Of a DNA stretch of 64,000 nucleotides, positions 21,501 through 29,290 are shown one piece after another. Origin of the DNA: Serripes groenlandicus (Eukaryota > Mollusca > Bivalvia > Cardiida > Cardiidae); assembly GCA_031761405.1 (NCBI GenBank), contig JASEVX010000017.1, positions 9,120,798 to 9,184,797 of the forward strand. The letters are read 5' to 3'. The translations under genes were made by a program, and so were the position numbers. Position 1 is the stretch's first letter; each line of letters starts with the position of its first letter. The notes below the pieces were generated by a model that did not search any database, had not been told where the DNA came from, and worked only from the letters and a program-made list of their open reading frames with translations.

Positions 21501-23255
21501 CCAAAATGAAAACATTGGTCAAATCTGGCTAACGAGATATGGAAAATAGATTTTCCTTTTTTTTTATTATTATTAAAGTCCGAGGCCCTAAGAGGAAAAA
21601 AAAAGTTACTATTTCATAGAAAACAATAATTGCAATCAACAAGATAATGTCATGACGGCCTTTTTTAACGTCTTAGGCTACGATAGTGGAACCAATGATT
21701 ATATATAACACACATGGTTTGTTTTATTTAGTTGAGGTTTTACGCCGTTTTCAACATCATTTCAGTTATATCGCGGCAACATTTCACTTATTCACTAGCC
21801 CTAGGAAATGCGACTTGCCCGAGGGCTCCACCATAAACACCGCGACTTGGGATCGAACCCGGGACGCCCAGTTCCAAATCACCGACGCTAACCACTCGGC
21901 CGAGGCGGATTGCGCTACACCAAAGTTATGCCCGAAAATGTGTAGTTGTCATGTTGGACAGATCGAAACCTCCGTATAATATTGTAATTACAATACAGTG
22001 TAGTTTCAGTGTAGATTTAACTCTTTCCCTCATATTACAATTCTGCAGCAGACGACTTTGAACATATTTTGTCAAAAAATAGAAAATCTCTATAATTGAA
22101 GTGGAAAACATTGTGTAAAAAGGAGAAATTGCATGTTTTGTGCAATTTCTTCTTTTGTCACTATGTGTTCAAATAGCTGTCTGCTGCAGAGGCGTCAGAA
22201 AGCGTGTATATGAGGTAAAGGGTTAATACAGTAAATATGTTTAAGTTTTTCCCATGTGAAAACCAATTTCGTTTGTTCGAAACGAAATAATATTACACGT
22301 CCAATGGTAATATTGCGTGTCTAGTTAATGCATCCCTTATACTGAGCACAGGGACTTTGCTCATGACCTACTCTATGCATAGATATTAATATCTATGCAT
22401 AGAGTAGGTCATATCTATTTTTAGAGGAGCAAGTCCCTGTGTACTGAGCATACAGTATAGTGGAATTTAAGTTTTTGCGTATTCAAAAAAAGTAAAGATA
22501 CATCATATGTTATTTAAAATAATGTTTATAGCACCGATAAGCTGTCCATAACGACAAAAGTGATTATGTTGCTATAGTTTCACGTTTTATTGATGCTCAT
22601 GTGATGCGCGTGATGAAACCACAAGGAGCTGGCACGGTGTATACATCGTTTAAATGGACTCAAAGTCAATGCTACTGAAATTCTGTTTGAAGTGTTTGCG
22701 GTTATTGAAACCGTAACATATTAGCAAAACAGAAATGTGGAACATTTGTAATTAACCCTTTCCTACCTACAGACGCATTAAAAGCAAGTATCAAAGGTTC
22801 CTGGTTCGAGTCCCGTGATGAGCGGTTCCTGACTTTGGGATTTTTCCACACAAACGGCGCGAGTACTGGTTAAGTCTACAGGAAGCAGACATCGAGCGTG
22901 ATTAATATAAGCTGAAAGCTTGCTTCGCAATCGATGTAAACTAAATAATGTTTAAATTAAAAGCAAGCAATCTTTGAAATCATTGTGGCAAAATGAGATA
23001 TTGCTCATCAAGAGTAATTTCTCCTTTTTTCTCAATGATTTCCACACTATTCAATAATTATACTTCCATTTATAGAGAGTTTGCATATTTCATCCTAATT
23101 CTTTTGTAATGTCAACTGCTGCAGATATAGTGCATGTGGGAAAGGGTTACGGAAAAGAATCGGATGGCAGACTTACCCGAAATCCTTTCTCTAAACTGGG
23201 AGTCTCTACGAACGAAAGCTCCCTTCTTGTCAAGGTACTTGGCAACAGTCGACAT
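6476..23255 (-). CDS. Glutathionyl-hydroquinone reductase (Xi-class GST, ECM4/YqjG family), eight exons
   Basis: Assembled by hand from eight minus-strand exons: 23177-23255, 19714-19892, 16851-16920, 16116-16314, 9751-9844, 9374-9490, 8765-8881 and 6476-6577. The phases join exactly to give 318 residues, close to the family's usual 310-330. The enzyme family uses glutathione to reduce glutathionyl-hydroquinones. Visible hallmarks are the N-terminal [15 protein letters not shown], the thioredoxin-fold motif ACPWAHR with the catalytic Cys (about residue 48), [56 protein letters not shown], and the C-terminal [11 protein letters not shown]. No targeting signal is evident, so it is probably cytosolic. 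Oddities: exon 1 is duplicated, exons 3-4 are triplicated, and the exon 5 donor reads AT. Whether full-length protein is made depends on splicing past these. Family identity is very sure; functionality is uncertain. Confidence 0.9.
6630..6830 (+). mobile_element. tRNA-derived SINE (type 2) in intron 7
   Basis: Head GGTAGAGCGTCGGCCTC with box-B-like GGGTTTAAATCCCG, followed by the shared body CGGCGCGAGTACTGGTTAAG and a tail ending near CGCAATCGATGTAAA. Other copies lie at about 22794, 50707, 56990 and 62985. Confidence 0.8.
6869..7093. mobile_element. Family-A MITE, near complete
   Basis: Left end TTAACCCTTTCCC, right end GGAAAGGGTTGAAG (TTAA decayed to TTGA), inner arms TCTGCAGCAGA and TCTGCTGCAGA. 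Confidence 0.7.
7100..7620 (-). mobile_element. SINE split by a younger MITE
   Basis: On the minus strand a tRNA-like head (GTGTAGTG..., near 7615) leads into a SINE body. Its 3' tail (TTGAAAGCGACGTAAGACAC, 7109-7128) lies on the far side of the 254-bp element at 7137-7390. Confidence 0.65.
7137..7390. mobile_element. 254-bp MITE with 4-bp TSD, CGAGGGCT ends
   Basis: Perfect start of both ends is CGAGGGCTTGGCGTGAAACG, with inverted termini of about 31 bp. The target duplication is ATGT (7133-7136 and 7391-7394). The centre is a palindrome with arms around TTTAGGTGCCATTGCTC. The termini resemble those of the 4.6-kb element at 24079. Confidence 0.85.
7621..8720. other. Intron 7, no other gene seen
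   Basis: Intronic. Contains a local repeat of ACATTCGTGAATGTTCGTG type near 7665-7745 and a paired TAATTACAGTGGAATCA at about 7808 and 7858. Confidence 0.45.
8765..8881 (-). CDS. Reductase exon 7
   Basis: Acceptor TCTATTACAG and donor GTCAGG (weak) bound 117 nt. It encodes [20 protein letters not shown] followed by [30 protein letters not shown]...TV is typical of the family. If the weak donor fails, the frame ends 14 codons later. Confidence 0.85.
9374..9490 (-). CDS. Reductase exon 6
   Basis: Acceptor CTTATTACAG and donor GTATGG bound 117 nt. It encodes [20 protein letters not shown] and [19 protein letters not shown], the GST C-terminal domain core with the family's EADVRLF and RFD motifs. 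Confidence 0.85.
9751..9844 (-). CDS. Reductase exon 5, non-GT donor
   Basis: Acceptor GCTTATTTGTAG begins 94 nt encoding [19 protein letters not shown] and [12 protein letters not shown]. The exon must end in phase 0 after GAAAAG to join exon 6, but the next bases are ATAAGT. A GT four bases later (ATAA|GTGAGC) would shift the frame. Confidence 0.85.
9893..10470 (-). mobile_element. Older SINE fragment, interrupted
   Basis: The tail CCGCTTTCAACAATTTT...TTATATCACGG (plus-strand view) and a decayed tRNA-like head near 10385-10455 flank the younger SINE at 9966-10263. Confidence 0.5.
9966..10263 (+). mobile_element. Full-length tRNA-derived SINE (type 1)
   Basis: Head GAGCCCCGGTAGCTCAGTCG, box B GAGTTCGAATCCC, a central body, and the tail CGTTAAACCCCAAACAATCA ending in (ATCA)n. 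Target duplications AGTACTACCTT lie at 9955-9965 and 10264-10274. This tail is common in molluscan SINEs (established knowledge, subfamily not assigned). Confidence 0.85.
10471..11717. other. Intron 4, no other gene seen
   Basis: AT-rich intron of the reductase gene. Short plus-strand frames occur but lack splice context or known motifs. Confidence 0.45.
11718..11930. mobile_element. Family-B MITE; breakpoint of the triplication
   Basis: Left end TTAACTCTTTCAGCGCC, central palindrome CAGCTCGTAACGAGCTG, right end diverged to GGTGCTAAAAGAGTT. The 1,667-bp unit starts at 11915 inside this right terminus. Confidence 0.7.
12021..12618. repeat. 42-bp minisatellite, unit copy 1
   Basis: About 14 units of GATACAATTATCTGCTATAA followed by ACAAACATGATTGTTATACACA, period 42. 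Units are contiguous, so this is not a CRISPR array. Confidence 0.9.
12782..12980 (-). CDS. Reductase exon 4, copy 1 (alternative)
   Basis: Same exon with Tyr (TAT) instead of Cys at about residue 148. It is the copy closest to exon 5, with identical splice sites. Confidence 0.7.
13037..13200 (-). mobile_element. SINE (type 3) with 13-bp TSD, copy 1
   Basis: Lies between ACATGTAAAAGAT at 13024-13036 and 13201-13213. On the minus strand it starts at a truncated head with GATTCGATTCCCAGTCG and ends with the GGCGTAAAACTGCAATAAAA tail. It sits in intron 3. Confidence 0.8.
13517..13585 (-). pseudogene. Reductase exon 3, copy 1, altered 5' edge
   Basis: Identical in arrangement to copy 2: MITE-derived sequence abuts the exon's third base, giving a shifted acceptor and frame. 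Confidence 0.7.
13688..14285. repeat. 42-bp minisatellite, unit copy 2
   Basis: Same array in the second 1,667-bp unit. The order of variant sub-units is preserved. Confidence 0.9.
14449..14647 (-). CDS. Reductase exon 4, copy 2 (alternative)
   Basis: Same as copy 3, including the Cys codon TGT, with the same acceptor and donor. Splicing exon 4 to exon 4 would shift the frame and reach a stop, so the copies can only be used one at a time. Confidence 0.7.
14704..14867 (-). mobile_element. SINE (type 3), copy 2
   Basis: Duplicate of the element at 13037, carried by the second 1,667-bp unit. Confidence 0.8.
15184..15252 (-). pseudogene. Reductase exon 3, copy 2, altered 5' edge
   Basis: The duplication joint replaces the acceptor and the first exon bases. 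A new AG (CTCTTTTAG) lies one base further in, so use of it gives a 69-nt exon and a shifted frame that reaches TAA after nine codons or fewer. The donor is intact. Confidence 0.7.
15355..15952. repeat. 42-bp minisatellite, unit copy 3
   Basis: Same array in the third unit, with the same order of variants, so whole units were copied after the minisatellite formed. Confidence 0.9.
16116..16314 (-). CDS. Reductase exon 4, copy 3
   Basis: Acceptor CAATCCCAG and donor GTAAGT bound 199 nt. It encodes [12 protein letters not shown], then [20 protein letters not shown] and an acidic stretch ending AVNSWVY. At about residue 148 it has Cys where copy 1 has Tyr. Splice sites are intact in all three copies, so any of them could follow exon 3. 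Confidence 0.85.
16371..16534 (-). mobile_element. SINE (type 3), copy 3
   Basis: Duplicate of the element at 13037, carried by the third unit. Confidence 0.8.
16851..16920 (-). CDS. Reductase exon 3 (only copy with intact acceptor)
   Basis: Acceptor ATATTTTCAG and donor GTATAG bound 70 nt encoding [20 protein letters not shown] and VNP plus one base. It joins exon 2 in phase 0 and exon 4 in phase 1, matching the family's region linking the GST domains. Copies 1 and 2 of this exon have a different 5' edge. Confidence 0.85.
16922..17520. other. Intron 2, no other feature seen
   Basis: Unremarkable AT-rich intron. Confidence 0.4.
17524..18719. mobile_element. 1.2-kb repeat element with GTCCCCCGC ends and 166-bp inner repeats
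   Basis: Outer inverted termini GTCCCCCGC and GCGGGGGAC enclose about five units of 166 bp (17633-18455). The units start GGGCCATAACTCCGTG and include CACTTGGTGGTGATCCTTCC. The flank AGGGTCAAGGTCACAAG occurs at both sides of the array. A (GACGGACT)n microsatellite lies at 18597-18670. This is a dispersed-repeat style familiar in bivalve genomes; its class is not known to me. Confidence 0.7.
18725..19713. other. Intron 2, no gene seen
   Basis: Low-complexity AT-rich intron with a (TA)n run near 19230. Confidence 0.4.
19714..19892 (-). CDS. Reductase exon 2 (catalytic CPWAHR exon)
   Basis: Acceptor TTTGTTAACAG and donor GTAGGT bound 179 nt. It encodes [20 protein letters not shown], then [16 protein letters not shown], and ends GQGWKFTDK in phase 0. 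The Cys of CPWAHR is the family's catalytic residue. Confidence 0.85.
20310..21470. mobile_element. Asymmetric foldback element in intron 1
   Basis: The left arm (20312-20390: CAGCATGTAGCTAAATGGTT, CAAACGATCGGTTTAC) is the inverse of 21375-21462. A second left block (20995-21030: GACAGGTCGGACACAGGTCTGC region) is the inverse of 21325-21362. On the left these blocks are about 600 bp apart; on the right they adjoin, implying an insertion into the left arm. Confidence 0.65.
20498..20532. repeat. 17-bp perfect inverted repeat
   Basis: CAGAGACATATAAACAC, one centre base, then its exact reverse complement. It lies in the extra segment of the foldback element. Confidence 0.8.
21725..21925 (-). mobile_element. 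tRNA-derived SINE (type 3)
   Basis: On the minus strand: head with CCTCGGCCGAGTGGTTAGCG (box A) and GGGTTCGATCCC (box B), body, and tail TTGAAAACGGCGTAAAACCT. The long variable region recalls Leu/Ser-type tRNA heads. The body matches the SINE at 13037. Confidence 0.8.
22017..22226. mobile_element. Family-A MITE, complete, opposite orientation
   Basis: TTAACTCTTTCCC at the left and AAAGGGTTAA at the right, TTAA on both sides, inner arms with CTGCAGCAGACGACTTTG and GTCTGCTGCAGAGGCG. Relative to 1175-1386 the inner part is inverted. Confidence 0.75.
22335..22455. repeat. Foldback with 50-bp perfect palindrome
   Basis: 22363-22412 is a perfect palindrome with no spacer: ATGACCTACTCTATGCATAG and five more bases, then the exact inverse. 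Outer flanks CAGGGACTTTGCTC and GAGCAAGTCCCTG continue the symmetry imperfectly. Confidence 0.85.
22752..23152. mobile_element. Family-A MITE interrupted by a SINE
   Basis: TTAACCCTTTCC at 22752 and GGAAAGGGTTAC near 23140 are the MITE ends. A type 2 SINE (about 22794-22945, with CGGCGCGAGTACTGGTTAAG) sits inside and repeats the AATTAAAAGCAAG-like flank. The block ends about 25 bp from reductase exon 1. Confidence 0.65.
23177..23255 (-). CDS. Reductase exon 1 (start codon, intact copy)
   Basis: ATG at 23255 in the context GCCGAAAAATGTCG opens 26 codons ([20 protein letters not shown], then FRERIS) and one extra base, ending at a perfect donor GTAAGT. The G left over joins CT of exon 2 to make Ala. 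A short CT run lies directly upstream. Confidence 0.85.
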
Positions 23256-23297
23256 TTTTCGGCTTCAGAGAGAGAGAGAGAGAGAGAGCAGACTTAC

Positions 23298-23374
23298 CCG
23301 AAATCCTTTCTCTAAACTGGGAGTCTCTACGAACGAAAGCTCCCTTCTTGTCGGTACTTGGCAACAGTCGACAT
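23298..23374 (-). pseudogene. Duplicated reductase exon 1 with 2-nt deletion
   Basis: This is a second copy of exon 1, offset by about 120 bp and lying upstream in the direction of transcription. It keeps the ATG and donor but lacks two bases after AAGTACC. The frame therefore shifts and meets TAG after 15 codons. If a transcript starts above it and splices from its donor, the product is non-productive. Confidence 0.8.
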
Positions 23375-23382
23375 TTTTCGGC

Positions 23383-23385
<3 letters not shown>

Positions 23386-23458
<73 letters not shown>

Positions 23459-23503
23459 AGAGAAAGAGAGAGAAAGAGAGAGAAAGAAAGAGAGAGAAAG
23501 AGT

Positions 23504-23569
<66 letters not shown>

Positions 23570-23571
23570 AA
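23386..23571. repeat. GA microsatellite, about 185 bp
   Basis: Nearly pure (GA)n with AAG interruptions, so CT-rich on the gene's coding strand directly upstream of both exon 1 copies. CT tracts of this kind often lie in promoters; a role here is inference. Ser/Leu and Arg/Glu frames across it are not genes. Confidence 0.9.
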
Positions 23572-23754
23572 AGTTGTCACAACTCTAATAACTTGTTAAC
23601 CAATTTCACCACACATCTATAATCGACGACTTTAGAATGAGCCAAGCGAAATATGGAAAATCTCTAAAAATGTAAAATTGAATATAGTTGAAGCCATCGT
23701 GTTAAAACGTGACATTACTCATTACGAGTAATTTCCTTTTGACATATGAATGGT

Positions 23755-23911
23755 ATTAATGGCTGTCCTGTTGCGGGGTTAGCATTACGACTGACTGGCT
23801 ATAGTGTCGGGATAAATGGACCAGTAGTACTGGTTACTTACCCAGGAAACGCCGTGATATAACAGAACAATTCTTGAGAGCGGCATAAAGCACCTAACAA
23901 TCAATTATTTT
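23755..23911 (+). mobile_element. SINE fragment
   Basis: Contains GTTAGCATTACGACTGACTG, CCAGTAGTACTGGTTAC, GCCGTGATATAAC and ends GCACCTAACAATCAATTA, the family's degenerate tail. Confidence 0.5.
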
Positions 23912-24261
23912 GTCATAATGTTTTCTAATGTCGTCTGCTGCAGATGCGTCAAAATGCGTCTGCATATAGGCAAAGGGTTATCTTAAAACTCTTAAAACTT
24001 TTTTTTCACTTGCAGTATGTTTAAAAAATAAAGTAAGTCTCTATATTCAAACATAATTAAGATTGACATAAAGCATAACGAGGGCTCGGTGCAAAACTAT
24101 TGTAACTACATATTTTCAAGAAAATCACTTTTTTACTTTTTTTTTCCCATTAATATGAAATACATAAAGTCTGAAAATGTTGGAGCTGTACTCCTTATAG
24201 TCATGAAAGTATTTTAATATTGTGAAAATATTGTATCTCAAAATAAAATGTATTTTAATGC

Positions 24262-24433
24262 AAAACTATTGTATGTTGACTTACAATAGTTTTGCGCAAA
24301 AATCTATATTAAAGTTTCAAATTTGTATGTGCAAAACTATTGTATGTTGACTTACAATAGTTTTGCGCAAAAATCTATATTAAAGTTTCAAATTTGTATG
24401 TGCAAAACTATTGTAACTAGATTTGCAATAGTT
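24262..24433. repeat. 72-bp subterminal palindromic repeat
   Basis: Units of about 72 bp contain GCAAAACTATTGTATGTTGA followed by its inverse CTTACAATAGTTTTGC. Two and a half units are present. Such arrays often bind transposase; here that is inference. Confidence 0.75.
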
Positions 24434-25509
24434 TTGCATTACAAAGGGAGTTAAGTTTCGGGAGCAGAAAAACTGTTTCTAGTGCATTTCCAAAATAGAT
24501 TTGCATTCAGAAAAAGACGAGAAATAACGAATGTTTTGGGAAAATATTGGCTTTATCTCGAAACATGAAAAAATTAAGTTAAATCTTTAAAAAGAAAATT
24601 GCCACAACAGCAGAAAAAGAAAAAAGTTATTGCTCTTTATTATGACCCCTACTTTAACCTGAAAGTTTTTTACTGCCGAATTTTGAATATTTTTCCAATA
24701 TTTTAAAGTACCGGCCAGCAAGATGCAGAAAGGTAAGGTTTATAGCACTTATTTCTTATTTCCTTTGTTGAATATATACAAGTTTAAGAATTTGATGTTG
24801 AAATCATTCAGCTGGTGGGTGGGGCAATGACTTACTGTGTACACTTTATAGAATTTATTAAAAAGTTACTGTTATTTTTTTTTAAATAAGAACACTGATG
24901 AATTTTATACATAAAAAGAGAAATCCTATTATATTCATTCTTTTTATATTTAAATGGGGAGAGGTTTTTAATACTTTAATACTTTTGATTGAGATGCTTT
25001 ATTATGCCTTTGCAGCAAACATTTGAAAGCACTGTGACAAAAGGAGAAATTATTCAACAATTATTCTTTCATTTATAGAACTGTTTCAATTTTTTTGTTT
25101 AGAACCTAAGAGGGTTTCGAAGTTGTGTGCTCTATATGTTTAGAATGTGGGAAAGGCTTAAAACATATTCTGTTGTTCTGTTAAGTCACTGTCTTCATTA
25201 TAATAATGTATACTAGCTCAAGGTAGCTAATCTCATAAACAAACATTATCTAACCACTTTAGTATCATCTCAAATGTAAATTTCACTATTTTGCCTCTGT
25301 GTTAGTTATATCCAAAACATAATTTTGTTATAACAATGATGAATATAAAATATTTTCACATGAATTTGAAATAGTATGAACTGCAGAATATGGCATGTTA
25401 AATTACTAAAAAATACAAATATTATTTTAAAATACATAATTATATTCACTGTCATTGTATTTACATTCACATTGACAATTTTTTTAAATACACTTGTGAC
25501 TACTTTGAC

Positions 25510-27140
25510 TTTTTCAGCATGTCACCAAGCATGCCAAAAGTATTTGGGTGCAGGCAAACAGTGTGATGCCAACAACTTTGCATCCAATGCTCCACAAAAA
25601 AACAGAAGATCTTGACATTGTCCTTGAATGTGAAGACTAGTTATATCATGAAATGGGATTATAAAGTAGCCAACTTTTGATCACAGACTTACCAGATATG
25701 TATGAGAGTATGAAAAGTGAACACTACATAAATATGTGCAGGATTAGTCGAGGCGAAAGATGCCACAGAAGTATTTTTGAGTTGAATAAGATACAGACAA
25801 ACAGTTTTCTGAAGATTTAAATCCTCTGCAGTATTTTATGTATTTGACCAACACTCACGAAGCTATGATGGTTTGCTCAGCTCAGATGGGACAACAGTAC
25901 TCACTGCTCATAACGATTGTCCGCAACAACTTCAGTTTGTGGAAAATCTGTGTAACAGTTTAGGTGGCAAAGGCCAAGTTGTGCCCGTTGAAAAACCCAT
26001 TATTAGTATTTCTGATGTTTCAGACCCAGAAACAGCTTTTGACAAGTTTAATGATGTAAGTGAAGGAGAGTACTCCTGCATAATGTTCTTTGCAGAAGAA
26101 ACCTTAAAGGAAAAGATCAGAAAAATAGAGGAAGACGCATTTTACAACCACTGGTACAGATTCAGATATTTCGGTTAACAGTATTTATAATAGTACTACA
26201 TGCAGTGTTGGTCAAATGACTGATAAAGATATAAGTTTGAGTAACATTGAAGACAATCTTTCACTTTCAAGGCTTATTTGTTTTTGTCAACCTAAGGGTA
26301 CTGAAGCAGGTTCAGACAGCTTCTCTGACATAGAAAGCTCAGGAAATGAGTACAACTTCACATAATATGAGAGAGAGGTCCTTGAAGATAGCCTGTCTCA
26401 ACCGGATTCCGAATCCTCAATGAAAGAGTTTATAACTATCAAAAAACAACAACATTGTAAAGGAAAAATCAATCATTCAGGAAAGAAAAAATATTTAAGA
26501 AAGGCTCGAGCCACATATAAAAGCCAAAATTGGGGTGAATTTTGGTTTTATAAAATCAGTGCAGATGTTTATCAGGTCACTGTTGCTATTTCTGGAACGA
26601 AACCATATCAGGTAGGGGCTTTTGACATTGCATTATGAATGTATACATAGTTTTCTTGAATCAATGACACAGAAAGGTAGAAGAAAATGTATCTTTACTC
26701 TGACGTTTATTAGTCTTGGGACAAGAATAGGTTCTATGCTGCAATGATCTTGTAGAGTTTTTACAACACCTTCTTGGGCTGCTGTAATAAGTGCTGCACG
26801 TGCACGCAAAATCCATATACTGTGACAGAAATCTATTCTTCCAAGTTCTCTGATTTTTTAAGAAGTTGCAGAACAGCTGAACATTTTTGTTTAAGATTTG
26901 GAAAGAAATAAAGTTGTTTGGTCTAAGATAAGAACACTGAAAATCACAATAGAACATCCACACCTCATGATATTTCAGTATGATTTTGGGAAACCATTGC
27001 ACTTTCTAAACCTGATATAGACATAGATCTTGTGAAGTGGCACATCCAAGAGATTTTGATCTTAAGCAGCTTAACACAGAAAGGCCTGCAATAAACTGGG
27101 ACAAGTATCATGACCTTCTATGCCTTTGTCCGAGTGGTAT
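25510..27140 (+). pseudogene. Broken coding remnants inside the 4.6-kb element
   Basis: Several plus-strand segments look once-coding: after an acceptor-like TTGACTTTTTCAG (about 25516), around 25690-25810 (ITDLPDMYESMKSEHYINMC), 25873-26178 (SSDGTTVLTAHNDCPQQLQF), 26160-26640 (Lys-rich, ending in a TAA-free frame to 26638) and about 27010-27140 (NTERPAINWDKYHDLLCLCP). They are separated by stops and frameshifts. I do not recognise a transposase catalytic core. They may be the decayed transposase or a captured gene. Confidence 0.45.
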
Positions 27141-27504
27141 GATCCCTAAAATCCACCATAGTTTCTTTCCGTCGCTACCCCATTAGACAGAATAACACTT
27201 TAACTTGTGTCTTGAATTTTTATGGATCATGATAGGAAGTTACCCTAAATATTAATACTTAAGTACAAACTGATGTATTAGGCTTAAGAATTTACCAAGC
27301 TTGTTGGAAAACAATTGATGAGTTTCATGTAAATACTTACACAAATAAATTTATAAATTGATAACTTGTATTGTTTTGTTGCATAATCATGTTTGATATT
27401 GTTTGTGTAAGTTCTCTCATGAACTTAAATAAAACATTCCTTTGGTTCAGTATATCTTGTAGAAATTGTACAGTAAGTAAACATTTCAACAATGATTAAT
27501 TATA

Positions 27505-28330
27505 ACAAGAGGGTCACGATGACCCTAAATCAATCACCTGAGTGATAGTATAGTAGCAATTAATTATTTAACTTCAAATATCTCGGTTATTTACCCCTTT
27601 TCTGATTCCCACTTGCTGCCCTGTTTTTCAACCAACCAATATGGCTTGAACAGTTATTGTAGAGGGTCATTCAGGGAACATTTCTATCAATCATCTTAGA
27701 AACGGACAAGTGGATTATGGAGGAGAAGAATGTTAAATTTTGGGCATATTTCTAACTTTGTGATGCTGCAGTAACCAAAGTTCTACAAAGAATGAATGTC
27801 TTTGAACGATTTTGAACAAAGTAACGTTCCTGTAAAATAAAGTTTAAATTGGTCCAACGGTAATGTAGGAGTTGTCATTTGCTAAAAGTTAATTTTACCC
27901 CTTTTGTGATGACTCCTGGTTTCTATGATGTTCTACCCAGTCAATATGGCTTGAACAAATTAGTGCAGAGGACCAATGAAGTAAGATTTCTATGCAAATC
28001 TCCTAAAATCAGACAAGCACTTTCATCATAATGAAATTTGAAATTTTTGTCATTTTTACCCTTTTCTGATGCGGCCTGGCTGCCAATTTATTCAATATGG
28101 CCTGAACAATTTTTGTACAGGGTCACCCAAGGATTATTTCTTCCAACTTATATTGTAACCTGACAAGTAGATTCAGAGTAGAAGAATTTTAAAGTTTGGA
28201 CAATTTCCCCCCTTTCTGATGCTGCAGCAACCAAAGTTCACAATGGAATTTAAATCTTTGAACAATTTTGAAAGAGGACCACCAAATGAACATTCCTGTG
28301 AAGTTTTATTATTATTTTAATAACAGTATT
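27505..28330. repeat. Dispersed repeat inside the 4.6-kb element
   Basis: Begins AACAAGAGGGTCACGATGAC and contains three or four diverged units of about 200 bp with ACCCCTTTTCTGATTC-like and AATATGGCTTGAACA-like boxes. The start recalls a repeat common in bivalve genomes. Confidence 0.55.
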
Positions 28331-29290
28331 GTTCTTGCAAATGATTTGCTATTTTGATAACAGTAGTTTTGCAGTACAAAACAAACTTCAATTTGTTAAT
28401 TAATATTGCAAAACTATTGCAAGTCAATGTGCAATAGTTTTGCAATATCAATGCAACAGAAAATGAATTAATTATAGTGCAAAACTATTGCAAGTCCAAA
28501 AATATCAATAAAATCATAATAAATCACTTTACTGTTCCCATAATGTTTTATCTGCATTGTTTATGTTCTTAAATATCACTATGTGAATAAGAAGTTCAAT
28601 AAAACATGTTTTAACAAAACTCTTCAGTTTTTTCCCCCTGCTGTAAAAATGTGTAAAATGTAGTTACAATAGTTTTGCACCGAGCCCTCGATAAACTATA
28701 TCTAACTCACCTTAAACACAGAGCTCGCAGATCTACCAAATTTTTACACGATCTATAATAAACAGATGCATTCACTTAAATAAATAATATACTGAGTTTT
28801 AAACGAAGTGTATCACGTTTACTACGTTATCTAAATGTTTATGTAGCCTTTGTGTATACATGCGTTCTATAATTTTTTCATAATGTTTTCTAATGTCGTC
28901 TGCTGCAGATGCGTCAAAATGCGTCTGCATATAGGCAAAGGGTTATCTAAAACTTTTAAAACTTTTTTTTCACTTGCAGTATGTTTAAAAAATAAAGTAA
29001 GTCTCAACAATTGCAGAGAAATATACTCTTGGAAAGCGATAACATTTCAAAATACATTCAATATAAATCTAAATCTATATTCAAACATAATTAAGATTGA
29101 CATAAAGCATAAACTATATCTAACTCACCTTAAACACAGGGCTCGCAGATCTACCAAATTCTTACACGATCTAAACAGATGCATTCACTAAAATAAATAC
29201 TATACTGAGTTTTAAACGAAGTGTATCACATTTACTACGTTATCTAAATGTTTATGTATCCTTTGTGTATGTGTTCTATAAAATGAGTGG

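Larger units (their letters stand above)
23168..23390. repeat. 121-bp tandem duplication carrying reductase exon 1
   Basis: Two units begin CAGACTTACCCGAAATCC at 23168 and 23289. They differ by a 2-nt deletion and by the length of the GA run between or after them. Confidence 0.9.
24079..28690. mobile_element. 4.6-kb DNA element with 33-bp TIRs and ATAA target duplication
   Basis: Both ends begin CGAGGGCTCGGTGCAAAACT and match over 33 bp in inverted orientation. ATAA flanks it at 24075-24078 and 28691-28694, and the unsplit copy of the host sequence at 29109-29112 has a single ATAA. Subterminal palindromes of GCAAAACTATTG type occur at 24262-24433 and 28405-28490. It is related in its ends to the MITE at 7137. 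The superfamily is unresolved: 4-bp duplications occur in several. Internal coding remnants are broken. Confidence 0.9.
23912..29290. repeat. ~410-bp tandem duplication, first copy split by a 4.6-kb insertion
   Basis: Copy 1 is 23912-24078 plus 28691-28870; copy 2 is about 28873-29285. Both run from CATAATGTTTTCTAATGTCG through GATTGACATAAAGCATAA to TACGTTATCTAAATGTTTAT. Copy 2 contains about 70 bp (from CAACAATTGCAGAG) absent from copy 1. Confidence 0.85.

Noticed and set aside
23230..23580. Ser/Leu-rich and Arg/Glu-rich frames over the GA tract
   Set aside because: Microsatellite translation. The real coding content there is reductase exon 1 and its broken copy.
26661..27002. 113-codon minus-strand frame in the 4.6-kb element
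   Set aside because: Opposite to plus-strand coding remnants and without recognisable motifs; likely a shadow.
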